NCBI RefSeq assembly: GCF_001373415.1
Contig: NZ_CDSE01000030.1
Coordinates: 1 to 64,000, forward strand
Direction of reading: 5' to 3'
DNA from: Paenibacillus dakarensis
Lineage (GTDB): Bacteria > Bacillota > Bacilli > Paenibacillales > Paenibacillaceae
DNA length: 64,000 nucleotides
The notes under the pieces: generated by a model
Told to the model about the DNA's origin: nothing
Database searches by the model: none
What the model saw: only the letters and a program-made list of their open reading frames with translations
Made by a program: the position numbers and the translations under genes
Part shown: positions 17,868 through 27,026 of the stretch, in pieces
Layout of the letters: every line of letters starts with the position of its first letter
Numbering within the stretch: the first letter of the stretch is position 1

Positions 17868-18887
17868 CTACTTCGCAGGTTTAAAACGGAACGTTTCGGT
17901 ATCCATTCTCTCAAGCTCTGCCTGTCCTTGACGTACAAGTTCAGCGAGATGGGCAAGCGCCTCACACATGGCGAATCGCATTTGGTGAACACCAAGCTTG
18001 TTACCGAATAAGGCTATGCAAGCTTCATATCCGGTAAGACCACCGGCTGCAGACAGCATGCCCGATATCTCCGCCAGACGTTCCTCATGATGAAGAAGAA
18101 GGGCGTCAATCCGTTCACTGAAATGCATGAATGGACCGCGGTGTCCGGGATATGCAGCACGGACATGCAGTTCCCGAAGACGGCGCAGCCCGTCCAGGTA
18201 TAATCGAAGCGGCTCATCGTCGCTGCCCGGAACAAGGCTGATATTCGGTGAGATTTGCGGTAATACAGCATCTCCGCATAAGATTACACCGCTATCCTTT
18301 TGATAGAAGGAAAGATGTCCGGGTGCATGACCTGCAGTCTGTACGGGGAGCCAAATACGGCCTCCCATACGTACAGGCATCATTTCGTCAATATACGATA
18401 CTTGGGGTTCCGGATTTACTTGGGAGAAAAAACGGTTCAAATGCTCCGGGATCTGCCGAAGCCATTCATGCGGCATGCCATGCTCGGCAAAAAATGCAGG
18501 CAGCTTCTCATTCATATCCGATGCATGTCCGCCGCCTCCCCACATCAGTTGAGCCTCCTTATGAGCCCGCTCCGACATCCACACCTTCGCACCTGTGCGC
18601 TCCTGGAACCAGCCGGCAAGACCGTAATGGTCCGGATGATGATGGGTCAGCACAATCGACGTAATATGCTCTTCGTTAATCTGAAGGGAGGCCAGCGTCT
18701 CCTTCCATTCCTGTTCCGTGACTTCTGTCCTCGGACCAGGATCGATCAAGGTAATTCCATGCTCGTCCTGCAGCAGGTAGCTGTTGACCCACCGAAGCGG
18801 GGAGTCAAGTGTAATCTTAATCCGCAGCAGGCCATCCTCATTCAAGGGCAGTGCCGCCATATGATTTCCGTTCAGCCATTGTCCCAT
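17868..18887 (-). CDS. MBL-fold metallo-hydrolase
   Basis: A 339-residue metallo-beta-lactamase-fold hydrolase. The metal site motif LTHHHPDHYGLAGW (near residue 80) has the full HxHxDH; further ligands are likely in AGHAPGHLSF and CGDAVLP, with AYPGHRGP near 240. A C-terminal helical extension (about 250-330) resembles the beta-lactamase 2 family associated with glyoxalase II-like enzymes. Substrate unknown. Its ATG lies 3 bp after the stop of the methyltransferase gene, so the two are likely coexpressed. Confidence 0.85.
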   Translation of the reverse strand: MGQWLNGNHMAALPLNEDGLLRIKITLDSPLRWVNSYLLQDEHGITLIDPGPRTEVTEQEWKETLASLQINEEHITSIVLTHHHPDHYGLAGWFQERTGAKVWMSERAHKEAQLMWGGGGHASDMNEKLPAFFAEHGMPHEWLRQIPEHLNRFFSQVNPEPQVSYIDEMMPVRMGGRIWLPVQTAGHAPGHLSFYQKDSGVILCGDAVLPQISPNISLVPGSDDEPLRLYLDGLRRLRELHVRAAYPGHRGPFMHFSERIDALLLHHEERLAEISGMLSAAGGLTGYEACIALFGNKLGVHQMRFAMCEALAHLAELVRQGQAELERMDTETFRFKPAK

Positions 18888-18889
18888 AA

Positions 18890-19636
18890 TTAATGCTCCA
18901 CCGGACGATGGCCGACAAAAATCATTCGCGGAGACGTTTTAGGCTCATATTGATCTTCATCATAGCTGCCGTGCACCTGATCAATACAGAGACCTGCTTC
19001 TTCTACCATGAATTTAAATGCATCCAGCGTATAGAGCTTCACCCGTTCTTCGTAATGACGTGCTTCTCCACCGTCTGCATCCGTGATCGTTATTTCCTTT
19101 TTGACATAACCATTCTCAATTTGCCGTCGTTCATGAATCTGTTGCCCTTCCGACTCTCGGGAGGATTCCGGCACAAGATTCTGTTTTACATATGAAGGAT
19201 TGAGAAAATCAATAATAAAACGTCCTCCCGGCCTCAGAACACGGTAAATCTCCTCCAGCACTTTGATATGCTCCTCATCCCTCGTAAAATAACCAAATGA
19301 AGTAAATAAATTCAGCACAGCATCAAAAACACTATTCTCTACTGGCAGCTGCCTCATATCTGAGGCGATCCATGTAACTGCCTTTTCCTGATCCAGCTCC
19401 CTGGCTTCTTCAAGCAGAACATCGGACAGATCAATACCTGTTACTTGATACCCCTCATCCGATAAGGCCAGAGAATGACGACCCGCACCGCAGCATAAAT
19501 CCAGAACCTTCGATTGTGATGGCAGCTTAAGCCAAGAAACCATCTTCTGCACTTCAAGCGCAGCTCCTTGTTCGTCCCTGTGTTTGTAGATGAGCATGTA
19601 GTCCTCGCCAAAGCTTTCTTCGTACCATTCCGCCAT
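18890..19636 (-). CDS. Class I SAM-dependent methyltransferase
   Basis: A 248-residue methyltransferase with SAM motif VLDLCCGAGRHSLAL (about 47-61), GIDLSDVLLEEA, then ASDMRQLPVENSVFDAVLNLFTSFGYF. This layout fits the small-molecule methyltransferase group near YcgJ/TehB-like enzymes; substrate unknown. The frame opens further upstream with a TTG at 19660, but GGAGG with a 9-base spacer points to the ATG at 19636. Followed closely by the MBL hydrolase. Confidence 0.82.
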   Translation of the reverse strand: MAEWYEESFGEDYMLIYKHRDEQGAALEVQKMVSWLKLPSQSKVLDLCCGAGRHSLALSDEGYQVTGIDLSDVLLEEARELDQEKAVTWIASDMRQLPVENSVFDAVLNLFTSFGYFTRDEEHIKVLEEIYRVLRPGGRFIIDFLNPSYVKQNLVPESSRESEGQQIHERRQIENGYVKKEITITDADGGEARHYEERVKLYTLDAFKFMVEEAGLCIDQVHGSYDEDQYEPKTSPRMIFVGHRPVEH

Positions 19637-19942
19637 CTGTTTCACCCTCCTGTCTTTCAAATGATCTTTATATGGTGTTCATAAGACTTATCTTTATTAA
19701 TTAGTTATCCGGAAAATTTATATTTCAACCGGATTAACCAGAGTAAAGGATTTTTAAACGCAATTCAAAATAAATGTTCGCGCGTATTGTATAACATGTA
19801 TTTACCAAACACACAAACAAATTTTAGTAAAAATGCATTTTCCCCGTTGACATTAAATGAGGTTGAGCATATTATAACCTTAAAGTTGCGTTAGGGAAAC
19901 ATTATGAGCTCGGACCAATTAAATAGGGAGAGGTTAAACTTT
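19637..19942. other. Intergenic region before feoA
   Basis: AT-rich. It contains the promoter of the feo genes at 19847-19875. I see no clear palindromic Fur box. A short alternative N-terminus of FeoA (ATG at 19904) would use the last part. Confidence 0.5.
19847..19875 (+). promoter_or_regulatory. Promoter of the feo genes
   Basis: Perfect -35 TTGACA (19847-19852), 17-bp spacer, -10 TATTAT (19870-19875). Fits sigma-A well. Confidence 0.75.
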
Positions 19943-20194
19943 ATGGACGAGACAAAGTATTTTCAAAATCTACATCAGGCAACCATCGGTGATAAATTTC
20001 TGGTGAAAAAAGTAGCCATTCGAGGCGAATTAAAACGCCGGCTTCTGGATCTCGGGTTTGTACAGAATTCTATCATTGAGGTGCTAAAAACAAGTCCGCT
20101 CGGAGACCCCACATCATATAGAGTCGCAGGCACAGTCATCGCATTACGGAAAGAAGAAAGTCAGTTAATTTATGGGGAGGTGTTGTCATCATGA
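19943..20194 (+). CDS. feoA: FeoA family ferrous iron transport protein
   Basis: A small SH3-like cytosolic partner of the FeoB ferrous iron transporter. The core VKKVAIRGELKRRLLDLGFVQNSIIEVLKTSPLGDPTSYRV..IALRKEESQLI is the FeoA domain. The ATG at 19943 (83 residues) has GGGAGAGG nine bases upstream and is taken; the ATG at 19904 would add 13 charged residues and cannot be ruled out. The stop overlaps the start of the next gene (ATG at 20191). Confidence 0.88.
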   Translation: MDETKYFQNLHQATIGDKFLVKKVAIRGELKRRLLDLGFVQNSIIEVLKTSPLGDPTSYRVAGTVIALRKEESQLIYGEVLSS

Positions 20195-20940
20195 GGTCAT
20201 TTACTGTTGCGCTAGCAGGAAATCCGAATACCGGCAAAAGCACACTGTTCAACGCTTTGACCGGGCTTAAGCAGCATACAGGCAACTGGTCAGGCAAAAC
20301 CGTTAGTCTCGCCAGCGGCCATTATGAGTATAAGGATGCACGGTTTACATTTGTCGATCTGCCCGGAACCTACTCCCTCTTCTCCAACTCTGCTGATGAG
20401 GAGGTCGCGCGTGATTTTATCGTATTCGAAAAGCCTGATGTTACACTGCTTGTTCTCGACTCCACAGCACTTGAGAGAAGTCTTAACCTTGCGCTTCAGG
20501 TTCTGGAAATGACAGACCGGGTCATTATCTGTTTAAACCTGATGGATGAAGCGAAAAAGAAAGGGATCACAATCCATTCCGGTAAACTGTCAAAAAAACT
20601 CGGCGTTCCTGTCATTCCAATCTCGGCCAGAAACAAGGAAGGTCTGGATGTCTTATTAGATCAGCTGCTCCAAATGTGCTTGGGCGAAATCACCACGACT
20701 CCATATCATATGAAATACAATAAGGAGCTGGAAGCGGATATCTCCAAGCTGGAATCGGAAATCGTAAACATCTTTGGTGATGAATATCCTGCGCGCTGGC
20801 TGGCAATCCGCCTTCTGGACGGAGATCAGAAGCTGATGTCTACACTTCAGACCAGAATCACATCGCAAGCAAAGGGAGGTGTGTCCATTGAGCCAGCAGC
20901 TGCAGCGCTTAGAAGCTCTAACAGCCACCATACCTGCTAA
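20191..20940 (+). CDS. feoB: FeoB GTPase domain (separate gene)
   Basis: Carries only the cytosolic part of FeoB: G1 GNPNTGKSTLFNALTG, G2-region HTGNWSGKTV, G3 DLPGTYSL, G4 NLMDEA and G5 SARNKEG, then the helical GDI-like domain (about 170-235). 249 residues. It ends shortly after in a +1-displaced overlap with the membrane-part gene. Ordinary FeoB is one chain of about 650-700 residues. The first codon overlaps the end of feoA, so the two are coupled. The split looks real rather than a sequencing error because the second part has its own ribosome-binding site. Confidence 0.88.
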   Translation: MRSFTVALAGNPNTGKSTLFNALTGLKQHTGNWSGKTVSLASGHYEYKDARFTFVDLPGTYSLFSNSADEEVARDFIVFEKPDVTLLVLDSTALERSLNLALQVLEMTDRVIICLNLMDEAKKKGITIHSGKLSKKLGVPVIPISARNKEGLDVLLDQLLQMCLGEITTTPYHMKYNKELEADISKLESEIVNIFGDEYPARWLAIRLLDGDQKLMSTLQTRITSQAKGGVSIEPAAAALRSSNSHHTC

Positions 20941-22276
20941 TCAAATCGATGAAGTACGGGAAAGCATGGTTGGAGAATTGTTCAAAAAGTCCCGTGAGCT
21001 CTGTAATGAAGCCGTTACGATCACAGACAAGGACCGCCTGTATCGTTCAGAACGCCTGGACAGCATCTTCACCTCGAAAATATGGGGTTTTCCTATTATG
21101 CTCGGATTGCTTGGCATCTTGTTTTACCTTACAATTGCGGGAGCTAACGTCCCGTCCTCCATGCTGGCCAGCTTCTTCGGCTGGATCGAAGGATATTTAA
21201 CACTCGGCTTCGAGGCTGTGCATGCACCGGCATGGCTTCACGGCATACTAATTCTGGGACTGTTCAGAGGTACATCCTGGGTAATAAGCGTTATGCTGCC
21301 CCCCATGGCTATCTTCTTTCCTGCATTCGCCCTTCTTGAAAACTATGGGTACTTGCCAAGAGTGGCATTTAACCTGGACCGTCTCTTTAAGAAAAGCGGT
21401 GCCCATGGCAAGCAGTCATTGACCATGGCGATGGGGTTTGGCTGTAACGCAGCCGCAATCATGTCAACCCGAATTATTGAATCTCCCAGGGAGCGTATGC
21501 TGGCCATTCTAACGAACAACTTCGTACCCTGCAACGGGCGCTGGCCAACATTAATCCTGCTGTCTTCCCTGTTTATGGCTGCAGGATTTGCCGGAGGAGT
21601 GCAAACACTTGTTACAGCTTCCGTTGTGATGGGTATGGTTCTGATCGGGGTTGTCGTTACATTAAGCGTGTCCTGGATGCTGTCCAAGACGGCTTTAAGA
21701 GGAGTTCCTTCTCACTATACGCTCGAGCTTCCGCCTTACCGGAAGCCTAAAATCCTGAACACGATCATCCGGTCAACGCTGGATAAAACGGTGTATGTTC
21801 TCCGCAGAGCCGTGATCGTGGCCGCTCCAGCAGGTGTGCTTACTTGGATTCTGGCTAATATCTATATTGGCGACACGAGCATCCTGCTTCATTTTGTCGG
21901 CTTCCTTGATCCGTTCGCTCGGGCGCTTGGGCTGGATGGATTCATCCTGATGGCCTTTATTATCGGTCTGCCGGCCAACGAAATTGTACTGCCGATATTA
22001 CTGATGGGGTATCTTGCTACCGGTTCTTTAACTGAGGTTGAGGATATGTTTGCCCTGAAGCAAATTTTTCTGAATCAAGGCTGGACTTGGCTGACGGCTC
22101 TGAATATGATGCTCTTCTCCCTGCTGCATTATCCTTGCGGTACAACGCTTATTAATATCTATAAGGAAACCAAGAGTAAGAAATGGACGTTCCTGTCCTT
22201 TGCTATACCAACGGCCATTGCCATCATTGTAACTTTTATCGTTGCCCAGACTGTAAGAGCATTGGGCTGGGTCTAA
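20888..22276 (+). CDS. feoB: FeoB membrane domain (separate gene, Gate/nucleoside-recognition)
   Basis: A 462-residue integral membrane protein equal to the C-terminal part of FeoB: linker helices, then about eight to ten membrane segments with two Gate domains. Recognisable blocks are GFGCNAAAIMSTRIIESPRERMLAILTNNFVPCNGR (Cys-containing pore region) and LPANEIVLPILLMGYL. Frame is +1 relative to the GTPase gene, overlapping it by about 50 bp. The start is judged to be TTG at 20888, with GGGAGG 8 bases upstream; a GTG at 20879 is the alternative. Ferrous iron import with FeoA and the separate GTPase subunit. Confidence 0.88.
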   Translation: MSQQLQRLEALTATIPANQIDEVRESMVGELFKKSRELCNEAVTITDKDRLYRSERLDSIFTSKIWGFPIMLGLLGILFYLTIAGANVPSSMLASFFGWIEGYLTLGFEAVHAPAWLHGILILGLFRGTSWVISVMLPPMAIFFPAFALLENYGYLPRVAFNLDRLFKKSGAHGKQSLTMAMGFGCNAAAIMSTRIIESPRERMLAILTNNFVPCNGRWPTLILLSSLFMAAGFAGGVQTLVTASVVMGMVLIGVVVTLSVSWMLSKTALRGVPSHYTLELPPYRKPKILNTIIRSTLDKTVYVLRRAVIVAAPAGVLTWILANIYIGDTSILLHFVGFLDPFARALGLDGFILMAFIIGLPANEIVLPILLMGYLATGSLTEVEDMFALKQIFLNQGWTWLTALNMMLFSLLHYPCGTTLINIYKETKSKKWTFLSFAIPTAIAIIVTFIVAQTVRALGWV

Positions 22277-22289
22277 TCGTTAGCAATAA

Positions 22290-22335
22290 TAAAAGCAACC
22301 ATAGTATCCGGTTACGGAGATATGGTTGCTTTTTG
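22290..22335. terminator. Bidirectional terminator
   Basis: AAAAGCAACCATA pairs with TATGGTTGCTTTTT; it serves the feo genes and the converging AraC regulator. Confidence 0.8.
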
Positions 22336-22355
22336 TATAGGGATAGGTACCCGGA

Positions 22356-23255
22356 TTAATCATAGAATTTTCCGCGAAAGCTGCTGGGGGATTCGCCGGT
22401 CCATCGTTTGAACTGCCGGCTGAAATGAGCCATATTCTGATATCCCAGCCTGGCTGAAATATCCTCGATTAATAGTTCGGGGTCCATAAGCAGCAGCTTT
22501 GATTTTTTTAGCATCAGGGTCGATTTATACTGCCGCGGTGACATCCCGTAAACCTGGGTAAACATCCGATTGACGGATGAAGTGCTGTATCCCATCTCCG
22601 CTGCTATTCTTGCTATCGTATCCTGCTCCCCTGCCTCGGAATAACCTTCTACCTTATCCTCAATGGAGCGTTCAATCTGGGAGGCGATACGCGAAGCTGA
22701 CTGTTTTATCCCCATTCCCAAAGCAGCCTGCTCACCGTTTACGGAGGAGGATAGGGTCCCGCTGATTCCGGCAAACAGCTCAAACAGTGCAGAAAGAACA
22801 CTCATCCTCGATTCAACCCGCACTGACGACTCTTCTCTTGTTAATGCAATCAGCTTATCGAGCGCGGGGCGGATCGCTTTTGCAAGCTGGCTTTCCTCTG
22901 CATGATAGCACTCTTGATTACGACATAGAAGTTCTCGGAAAGAGCGTTCATCCACATCGAAATGCAGGCAATAATAAGTCATTTCTTCTTCACCGATCAC
23001 CCGGCTCTCATGCTCATCCCCTGGATTTAGCAGCAGCAGATCTCCTGGTCCCTGCTTGTATATCTGGCGATTGACCCGCATCTCCTGCGTTCCTGTCAAT
23101 ACCAGATTCACCTCGAACAAGGAATGTTTATGGACCGGGTATTTCCAGTCAGGTTCAACAGTACGCCAGTGGGCGGCAAACATCCGGAAGGTAGAATCCA
23201 CGTCCGGAAGCATGAACTCTTTTCTCTTTCGATCTGATAATGTCACCAAACTCAA
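22356..23255 (-). CDS. AraC family transcriptional regulator
   Basis: A 299-residue regulator with an N-terminal cupin-like sugar-sensing domain (HKHSLFEVNLVLTGTQEMRVN..GPGDLLLLNPGDEHES, about 42-85) and a C-terminal double helix-turn-helix of AraC type (IARIAAEMGYSTSSVNRMFTQVYGMSPRQYK..; ISARLGYQNMAHFSRQFKRWTGESPSSFR). Divergent to the GH43 gene, so it is the likely regulator of it. Start is TTG near GGGGG; two nearby TTG codons are possible. Confidence 0.88.
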   Translation of the reverse strand: MSLVTLSDRKRKEFMLPDVDSTFRMFAAHWRTVEPDWKYPVHKHSLFEVNLVLTGTQEMRVNRQIYKQGPGDLLLLNPGDEHESRVIGEEEMTYYCLHFDVDERSFRELLCRNQECYHAEESQLAKAIRPALDKLIALTREESSVRVESRMSVLSALFELFAGISGTLSSSVNGEQAALGMGIKQSASRIASQIERSIEDKVEGYSEAGEQDTIARIAAEMGYSTSSVNRMFTQVYGMSPRQYKSTLMLKKSKLLLMDPELLIEDISARLGYQNMAHFSRQFKRWTGESPSSFRGKFYD

Positions 23256-23444
23256 GTCCCCCTTATCCTTACATAATCTATTCTGTTAAATAACATGATT
23301 GATTTGGGTAAATTCTAACAAACTATGGATATGTGATTAGCGGGTTAATGTTGTTATTATTAAGCTATAGCCTATCTTACAATATTACTATAGATGGGTA
23401 ATTCTCTGCCAGAGAACCAACTATTACTAGAGGAGTGAGAAAGC

Positions 23445-25055
23445 ATGAGCGTAATACAAAATCCGATATTAACTGGCTTTAATCCCGATCCCAGCATTTG
23501 TCGTGCGGGTGAAGACTATTATATTGCCGTTTCTACCTTCGAATGGTTTCCCGGTGTTGGCATCTATCATTCCAAGGATCTGAAGAACTGGCGCCTGGTT
23601 TCCAGACCACTGAACCGTCTCAGCCAGCTGAACATGTTGGGCAACCCGGATTCCGGTGGTGTATGGGCCCCTCACCTGTCCTACAGTGACAACCAATTCT
23701 GGCTGATCTTTACCGATGTAAAAGTAACAGAAGGACAATGGAAGGATTGCACCAACTACTTGGTGACCTGCGACACGATCGACGGGGAATGGTCAGAACC
23801 TATTCGTCTAAATAGCTCCGGCTTCGATCCGTCGTTATTCCACGACGATGACGGTAAGAAATATCTCGTCAACATGCTGTGGGACCACCGCGTGAAGCAT
23901 CACAATTTTTACGGTATCGTACTGCAGGAATACAGTCCTGCGGAGGAGCGGCTTATAGGCGATGCAGAGATTATTTTTAAAGGCACCGATGTCATGTTAA
24001 CCGAAGCTCCTCATCTATACAAAATAAACGGATACTATTATCTCCTTACCGCAGAAGGCGGAACGAAATATGATCATCAAGCAACCATTGCCCGCTCCAA
24101 GCAGCTGCGCGGACCGTATGAGGTTCACCCTGACAATCCGCTTATCTCGTCCTTTGGATCACCGCGGAACCCGCTTCAAAAGGCAGGTCATGCTTCCATG
24201 GTCAAAACACATACCGACGAATGGTTTCTGGTTCATCTTACCGGAAGACCACTGCCGAGAACAGGCCAGCCCCTGCTTGACCCGCGCGGCTATTGTCCGC
24301 TTGGAAGAGAAACTGCGATCCAGCGGCTGGAGTGGAGAAACGATTGGCCGTACGTAGCAGGAGGCAATCAACCTTCGCTGAGTATTGAAGGCCCTAACAT
24401 TCCGGAGACGGCATGGGAACCGGATTTCCCTGAGAAAGATGACTTTAATGAACAGGCGTTGAACCTCCACTTTCAGTCCTTGCGTATTCCACTCGGCAGC
24501 AATACCGTATCTTTGACTGACCGTCCAGGACATCTTCGTCTATACGGCAAGGAATCCCTGACATCTAAATTCACACAAGCTTTCATTGCAAGACGCTGGC
24601 AGCATTTTAACTTTAGAGCGGAGACCAAGGTTTCCTTTAACCCAACAACCTTTCAGCAATCAGCTGGTCTCGTGAATTACTACAACACTCAGAACTGGAC
24701 GGCCTGCCAGATTTCATGGCATGAAGAGAAAGGAAGAATTCTTGAGTTGACAGCCTGCGATAATTTCACATTCTCCCAGCCGCTTCAAGGTCAGGAAATT
24801 GTAATACCTGATCATGTCGATGATGTCTATCTGCGTGTCGATGTGGAAACAGAGGTGTACCGTTACTCTTATTCCTTTGACGGAACGAACTGGAACACCC
24901 TTCCGGTAACGTTCGAATCCTACAAGCTGTCCGATGATTATATTCAAGGCGGAGGCTTCTTTACCGGTGCTTTTGTTGGGATGCAGTGTCAGGACACATC
25001 CGGACGAAACTTACATGCCGACTTCGATTACTTCATATATAAAAGCATGTCTTGA
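23445..25055 (+). CDS. GH43 family beta-xylosidase
   Basis: A 536-residue glycoside hydrolase with the five-bladed propeller (about 1-310) and the C-terminal beta-sandwich GH43_C2 domain (about 330-530). Likely catalytic residues: Asp15 (NPDPS, base), Asp128 (GFDPS), Glu187 (TEAPH, acid). No signal peptide, so it acts in the cytoplasm on short xylo-oligosaccharides brought in by a transporter. RBS AGGAGTGAG. Placed between its probable AraC regulator and a sugar ABC importer. An arabinofuranosidase activity is possible because GH43 enzymes vary. Confidence 0.88.
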   Translation: MSVIQNPILTGFNPDPSICRAGEDYYIAVSTFEWFPGVGIYHSKDLKNWRLVSRPLNRLSQLNMLGNPDSGGVWAPHLSYSDNQFWLIFTDVKVTEGQWKDCTNYLVTCDTIDGEWSEPIRLNSSGFDPSLFHDDDGKKYLVNMLWDHRVKHHNFYGIVLQEYSPAEERLIGDAEIIFKGTDVMLTEAPHLYKINGYYYLLTAEGGTKYDHQATIARSKQLRGPYEVHPDNPLISSFGSPRNPLQKAGHASMVKTHTDEWFLVHLTGRPLPRTGQPLLDPRGYCPLGRETAIQRLEWRNDWPYVAGGNQPSLSIEGPNIPETAWEPDFPEKDDFNEQALNLHFQSLRIPLGSNTVSLTDRPGHLRLYGKESLTSKFTQAFIARRWQHFNFRAETKVSFNPTTFQQSAGLVNYYNTQNWTACQISWHEEKGRILELTACDNFTFSQPLQGQEIVIPDHVDDVYLRVDVETEVYRYSYSFDGTNWNTLPVTFESYKLSDDYIQGGGFFTGAFVGMQCQDTSGRNLHADFDYFIYKSMS

Positions 25056-25078
25056 TTAGCAGCACCCCTTGGAAGAAT

Positions 25079-25122
25079 AAAGGCCTGATATCCTCGAACA
25101 ATGAGGATTTCAGGCCTTTATA
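25079..25122. terminator. Bidirectional terminator
   Basis: AAAGGCCTGATATCCTC pairs with GAGGATTTCAGGCCTTT; it serves the GH43 gene and the converging permease gene. Confidence 0.8.
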
Positions 25123-25150
25123 AGTTCATAGCATCGATAAATTGAGCGAT

Positions 25151-26035
25151 TTAGCCTTTTACCGAACCGGCAGCAATTCCTTCAACAATCCGGTCACTAA
25201 GGAACAGGAACATGATCAGGATTGGCAAAATACTAATCATCAGTGTGGCGCCAATCGCACCCCAATCCGTAGTATATTGTCCGATAAAATTCTGAACCCC
25301 TACCGTAAGTGTCTTGTATACATCCGAGCTGATAAACGTGTTTACAAAAATAAATTCATTCCAGTTATAAATCATATTGATGATGGCGGTTGTAGCCAAT
25401 ACCGAGCTTGTCATCGGGAATACAATCTGGAAAAACACCCGTTGAACAGAGCAGCCATCGATTACAGCAGCCTCTTCAACTTCCTTCGGCAAAGCGTAGT
25501 AAAAGCCAAGCAGAATCATAATGGTAATCGGCATGTTAAACGCTACATATGACAATACAAGTGACAAAGGATGATCTGTTAAGCCAACATTGTTAAAGAT
25601 ACTGAACAAAGGAATCAGCGTAGAATGGACCGGAATCATCATAGCCACCATGAACAGACCAAGTACAAAGGAGCTTCCCTTCCACTTCATTCTTGTAATG
25701 GCAAAGGTAACGAGGCTGGCCAGAATAACAGTCAAAAGCGTTGACACAACCGTAATCCACACACTATTAAAAAAGTACACATTGATATTCCCTGCACTCC
25801 ACACCTTCTCATAGTTCTCCCATCGTGGAGATGTCGGAAGCGATAACGGAGGAAGGTTGAATACTTCCTGATTATTCTTAAGCGAAAACAACATCAGCCA
25901 TACAAGCGGGAACAGCTGAAATGCCGCAACGGCAATAAGTACAACATACAGAAGCACGTAGCCGATCTTTCGGGCTATACCCGACCCGCTGTGTGTTCTT
26001 GTATCTTGAATCTGTCCTGCAGTCCCTGACACCAT
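25151..26035 (-). CDS. Carbohydrate ABC transporter permease (MalG-like)
   Basis: A 294-residue inner-membrane permease with six predicted membrane segments and the EAA loop EEAAVIDGCSVQRVFFQIVFPM (about 188-209), which contacts the ATPase. It ends FLSDRIVEGIAAGSVKG, the usual C-terminus of the MalG/UgpE branch. Third gene of a binding protein-permease-permease run; no ATPase gene is present, so the importer probably uses a shared MsmX-like ATPase elsewhere. Confidence 0.93.
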   Translation of the reverse strand: MVSGTAGQIQDTRTHSGSGIARKIGYVLLYVVLIAVAAFQLFPLVWLMLFSLKNNQEVFNLPPLSLPTSPRWENYEKVWSAGNINVYFFNSVWITVVSTLLTVILASLVTFAITRMKWKGSSFVLGLFMVAMMIPVHSTLIPLFSIFNNVGLTDHPLSLVLSYVAFNMPITIMILLGFYYALPKEVEEAAVIDGCSVQRVFFQIVFPMTSSVLATTAIINMIYNWNEFIFVNTFISSDVYKTLTVGVQNFIGQYTTDWGAIGATLMISILPILIMFLFLSDRIVEGIAAGSVKG

Positions 26036-26048
26036 GAGGCATTCCTCC

Positions 26049-26930
26049 TTATGAGTATTGGATCGAATCTTTTGATGCGGTTAATTTGCGAATGAGCCAT
26101 GTAACGACAAGAGAGATGACAAGCAGGAAGAATCCGATTGCACTGCCATAACCGAAATCATACGCCCTGAAAGCCTCATGATACATGTATGAAGCCATTA
26201 CCTCACTCGCACCATTTGGTCCCCCATCTGTCATAATGTAGATCAAATCGAAATACTTCAAGGAGCCGACCACAGCAAGTACGATCGTAACCTTGATTAC
26301 CTCCATGGCAAGAGGAAGCTTGATTTTCCAAGCAATCTGCACAGAATTTGCGCCATCGATCTTTGCCGCCTCTTCCAGAGAAGTCGGGATATTCTTAAGC
26401 GCAGCATAGTAAATCAAAATATAGAAGCCTGCATATTGCCACAGGATCGGTATAAATAAAGCAAACAATACCAGCGAAGGCTCAGCCAGCCATGCCGGCG
26501 GATTCGTAACTCCGAAGGACTCCAGCATACTGTTTATAATCCCGTTCGTCGGATGATAAATTCGAAGCCAGAGTTGGGCAATCGCAACCGAAGACAGCAG
26601 CATCGGAATCAGGTATATTTTACGGAACAGATTGGCTCCCTTGATCTTGGTAGCCAGCACCATCGCCACGATCAAATAGACCACAAGACTTAAAGCCGAG
26701 AAAATCGCCAATAAAAGTGAGTGCCAGGCACTGCTCCAGAATGTCCCATCCTTCAGCAAAGCCTGATAGTTTTCAAGCCCGATAAATGTCATTGGACCGA
26801 TTCCGTTCCATTTGTTTAATCCATAATAAGCGGTAAGAATAATCGGAATATATACGATGCCAAGGATCAGAAGCAGAGCAGGGAGCACAAACAACGCAAT
26901 TACTTTTTTGTTAGACATCACTTTATCCAA
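26049..26930 (-). CDS. Sugar ABC transporter permease (MalF-like)
   Basis: A 293-residue permease with six membrane segments and the EAA loop EEAAKIDGANSVQIAWKIKLPLAMEVIK (about 183-210). Start is TTG with AGGAGT 8 bases upstream. It pairs with the MalG-like permease 13 bp downstream. Imports a sugar, probably xylo-oligosaccharides from the context of the GH43 gene (inference). Confidence 0.93.
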   Translation of the reverse strand: MDKVMSNKKVIALFVLPALLLILGIVYIPIILTAYYGLNKWNGIGPMTFIGLENYQALLKDGTFWSSAWHSLLLAIFSALSLVVYLIVAMVLATKIKGANLFRKIYLIPMLLSSVAIAQLWLRIYHPTNGIINSMLESFGVTNPPAWLAEPSLVLFALFIPILWQYAGFYILIYYAALKNIPTSLEEAAKIDGANSVQIAWKIKLPLAMEVIKVTIVLAVVGSLKYFDLIYIMTDGGPNGASEVMASYMYHEAFRAYDFGYGSAIGFFLLVISLVVTWLIRKLTASKDSIQYS

Positions 26931-27026
26931 AGTGTCCGACTCCTTTCATATATGTATAGAGGAACAATTTATCCGGCAGTACTGCCGGATAAATTGAGTT
27001 CCTATCCATGTCGCTGTCGAAGCCTA

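Noticed and set aside
17702..17995. Minus-strand ORF of 97 codons
   Set aside because: Overlaps the MBL gene in another frame, has no ribosome-binding site, and its composition is not protein-like.
19850..19900. Fur box before feoA
   Set aside because: No recognisable inverted ATAAT-type palindrome; only a sigma-A promoter can be supported.
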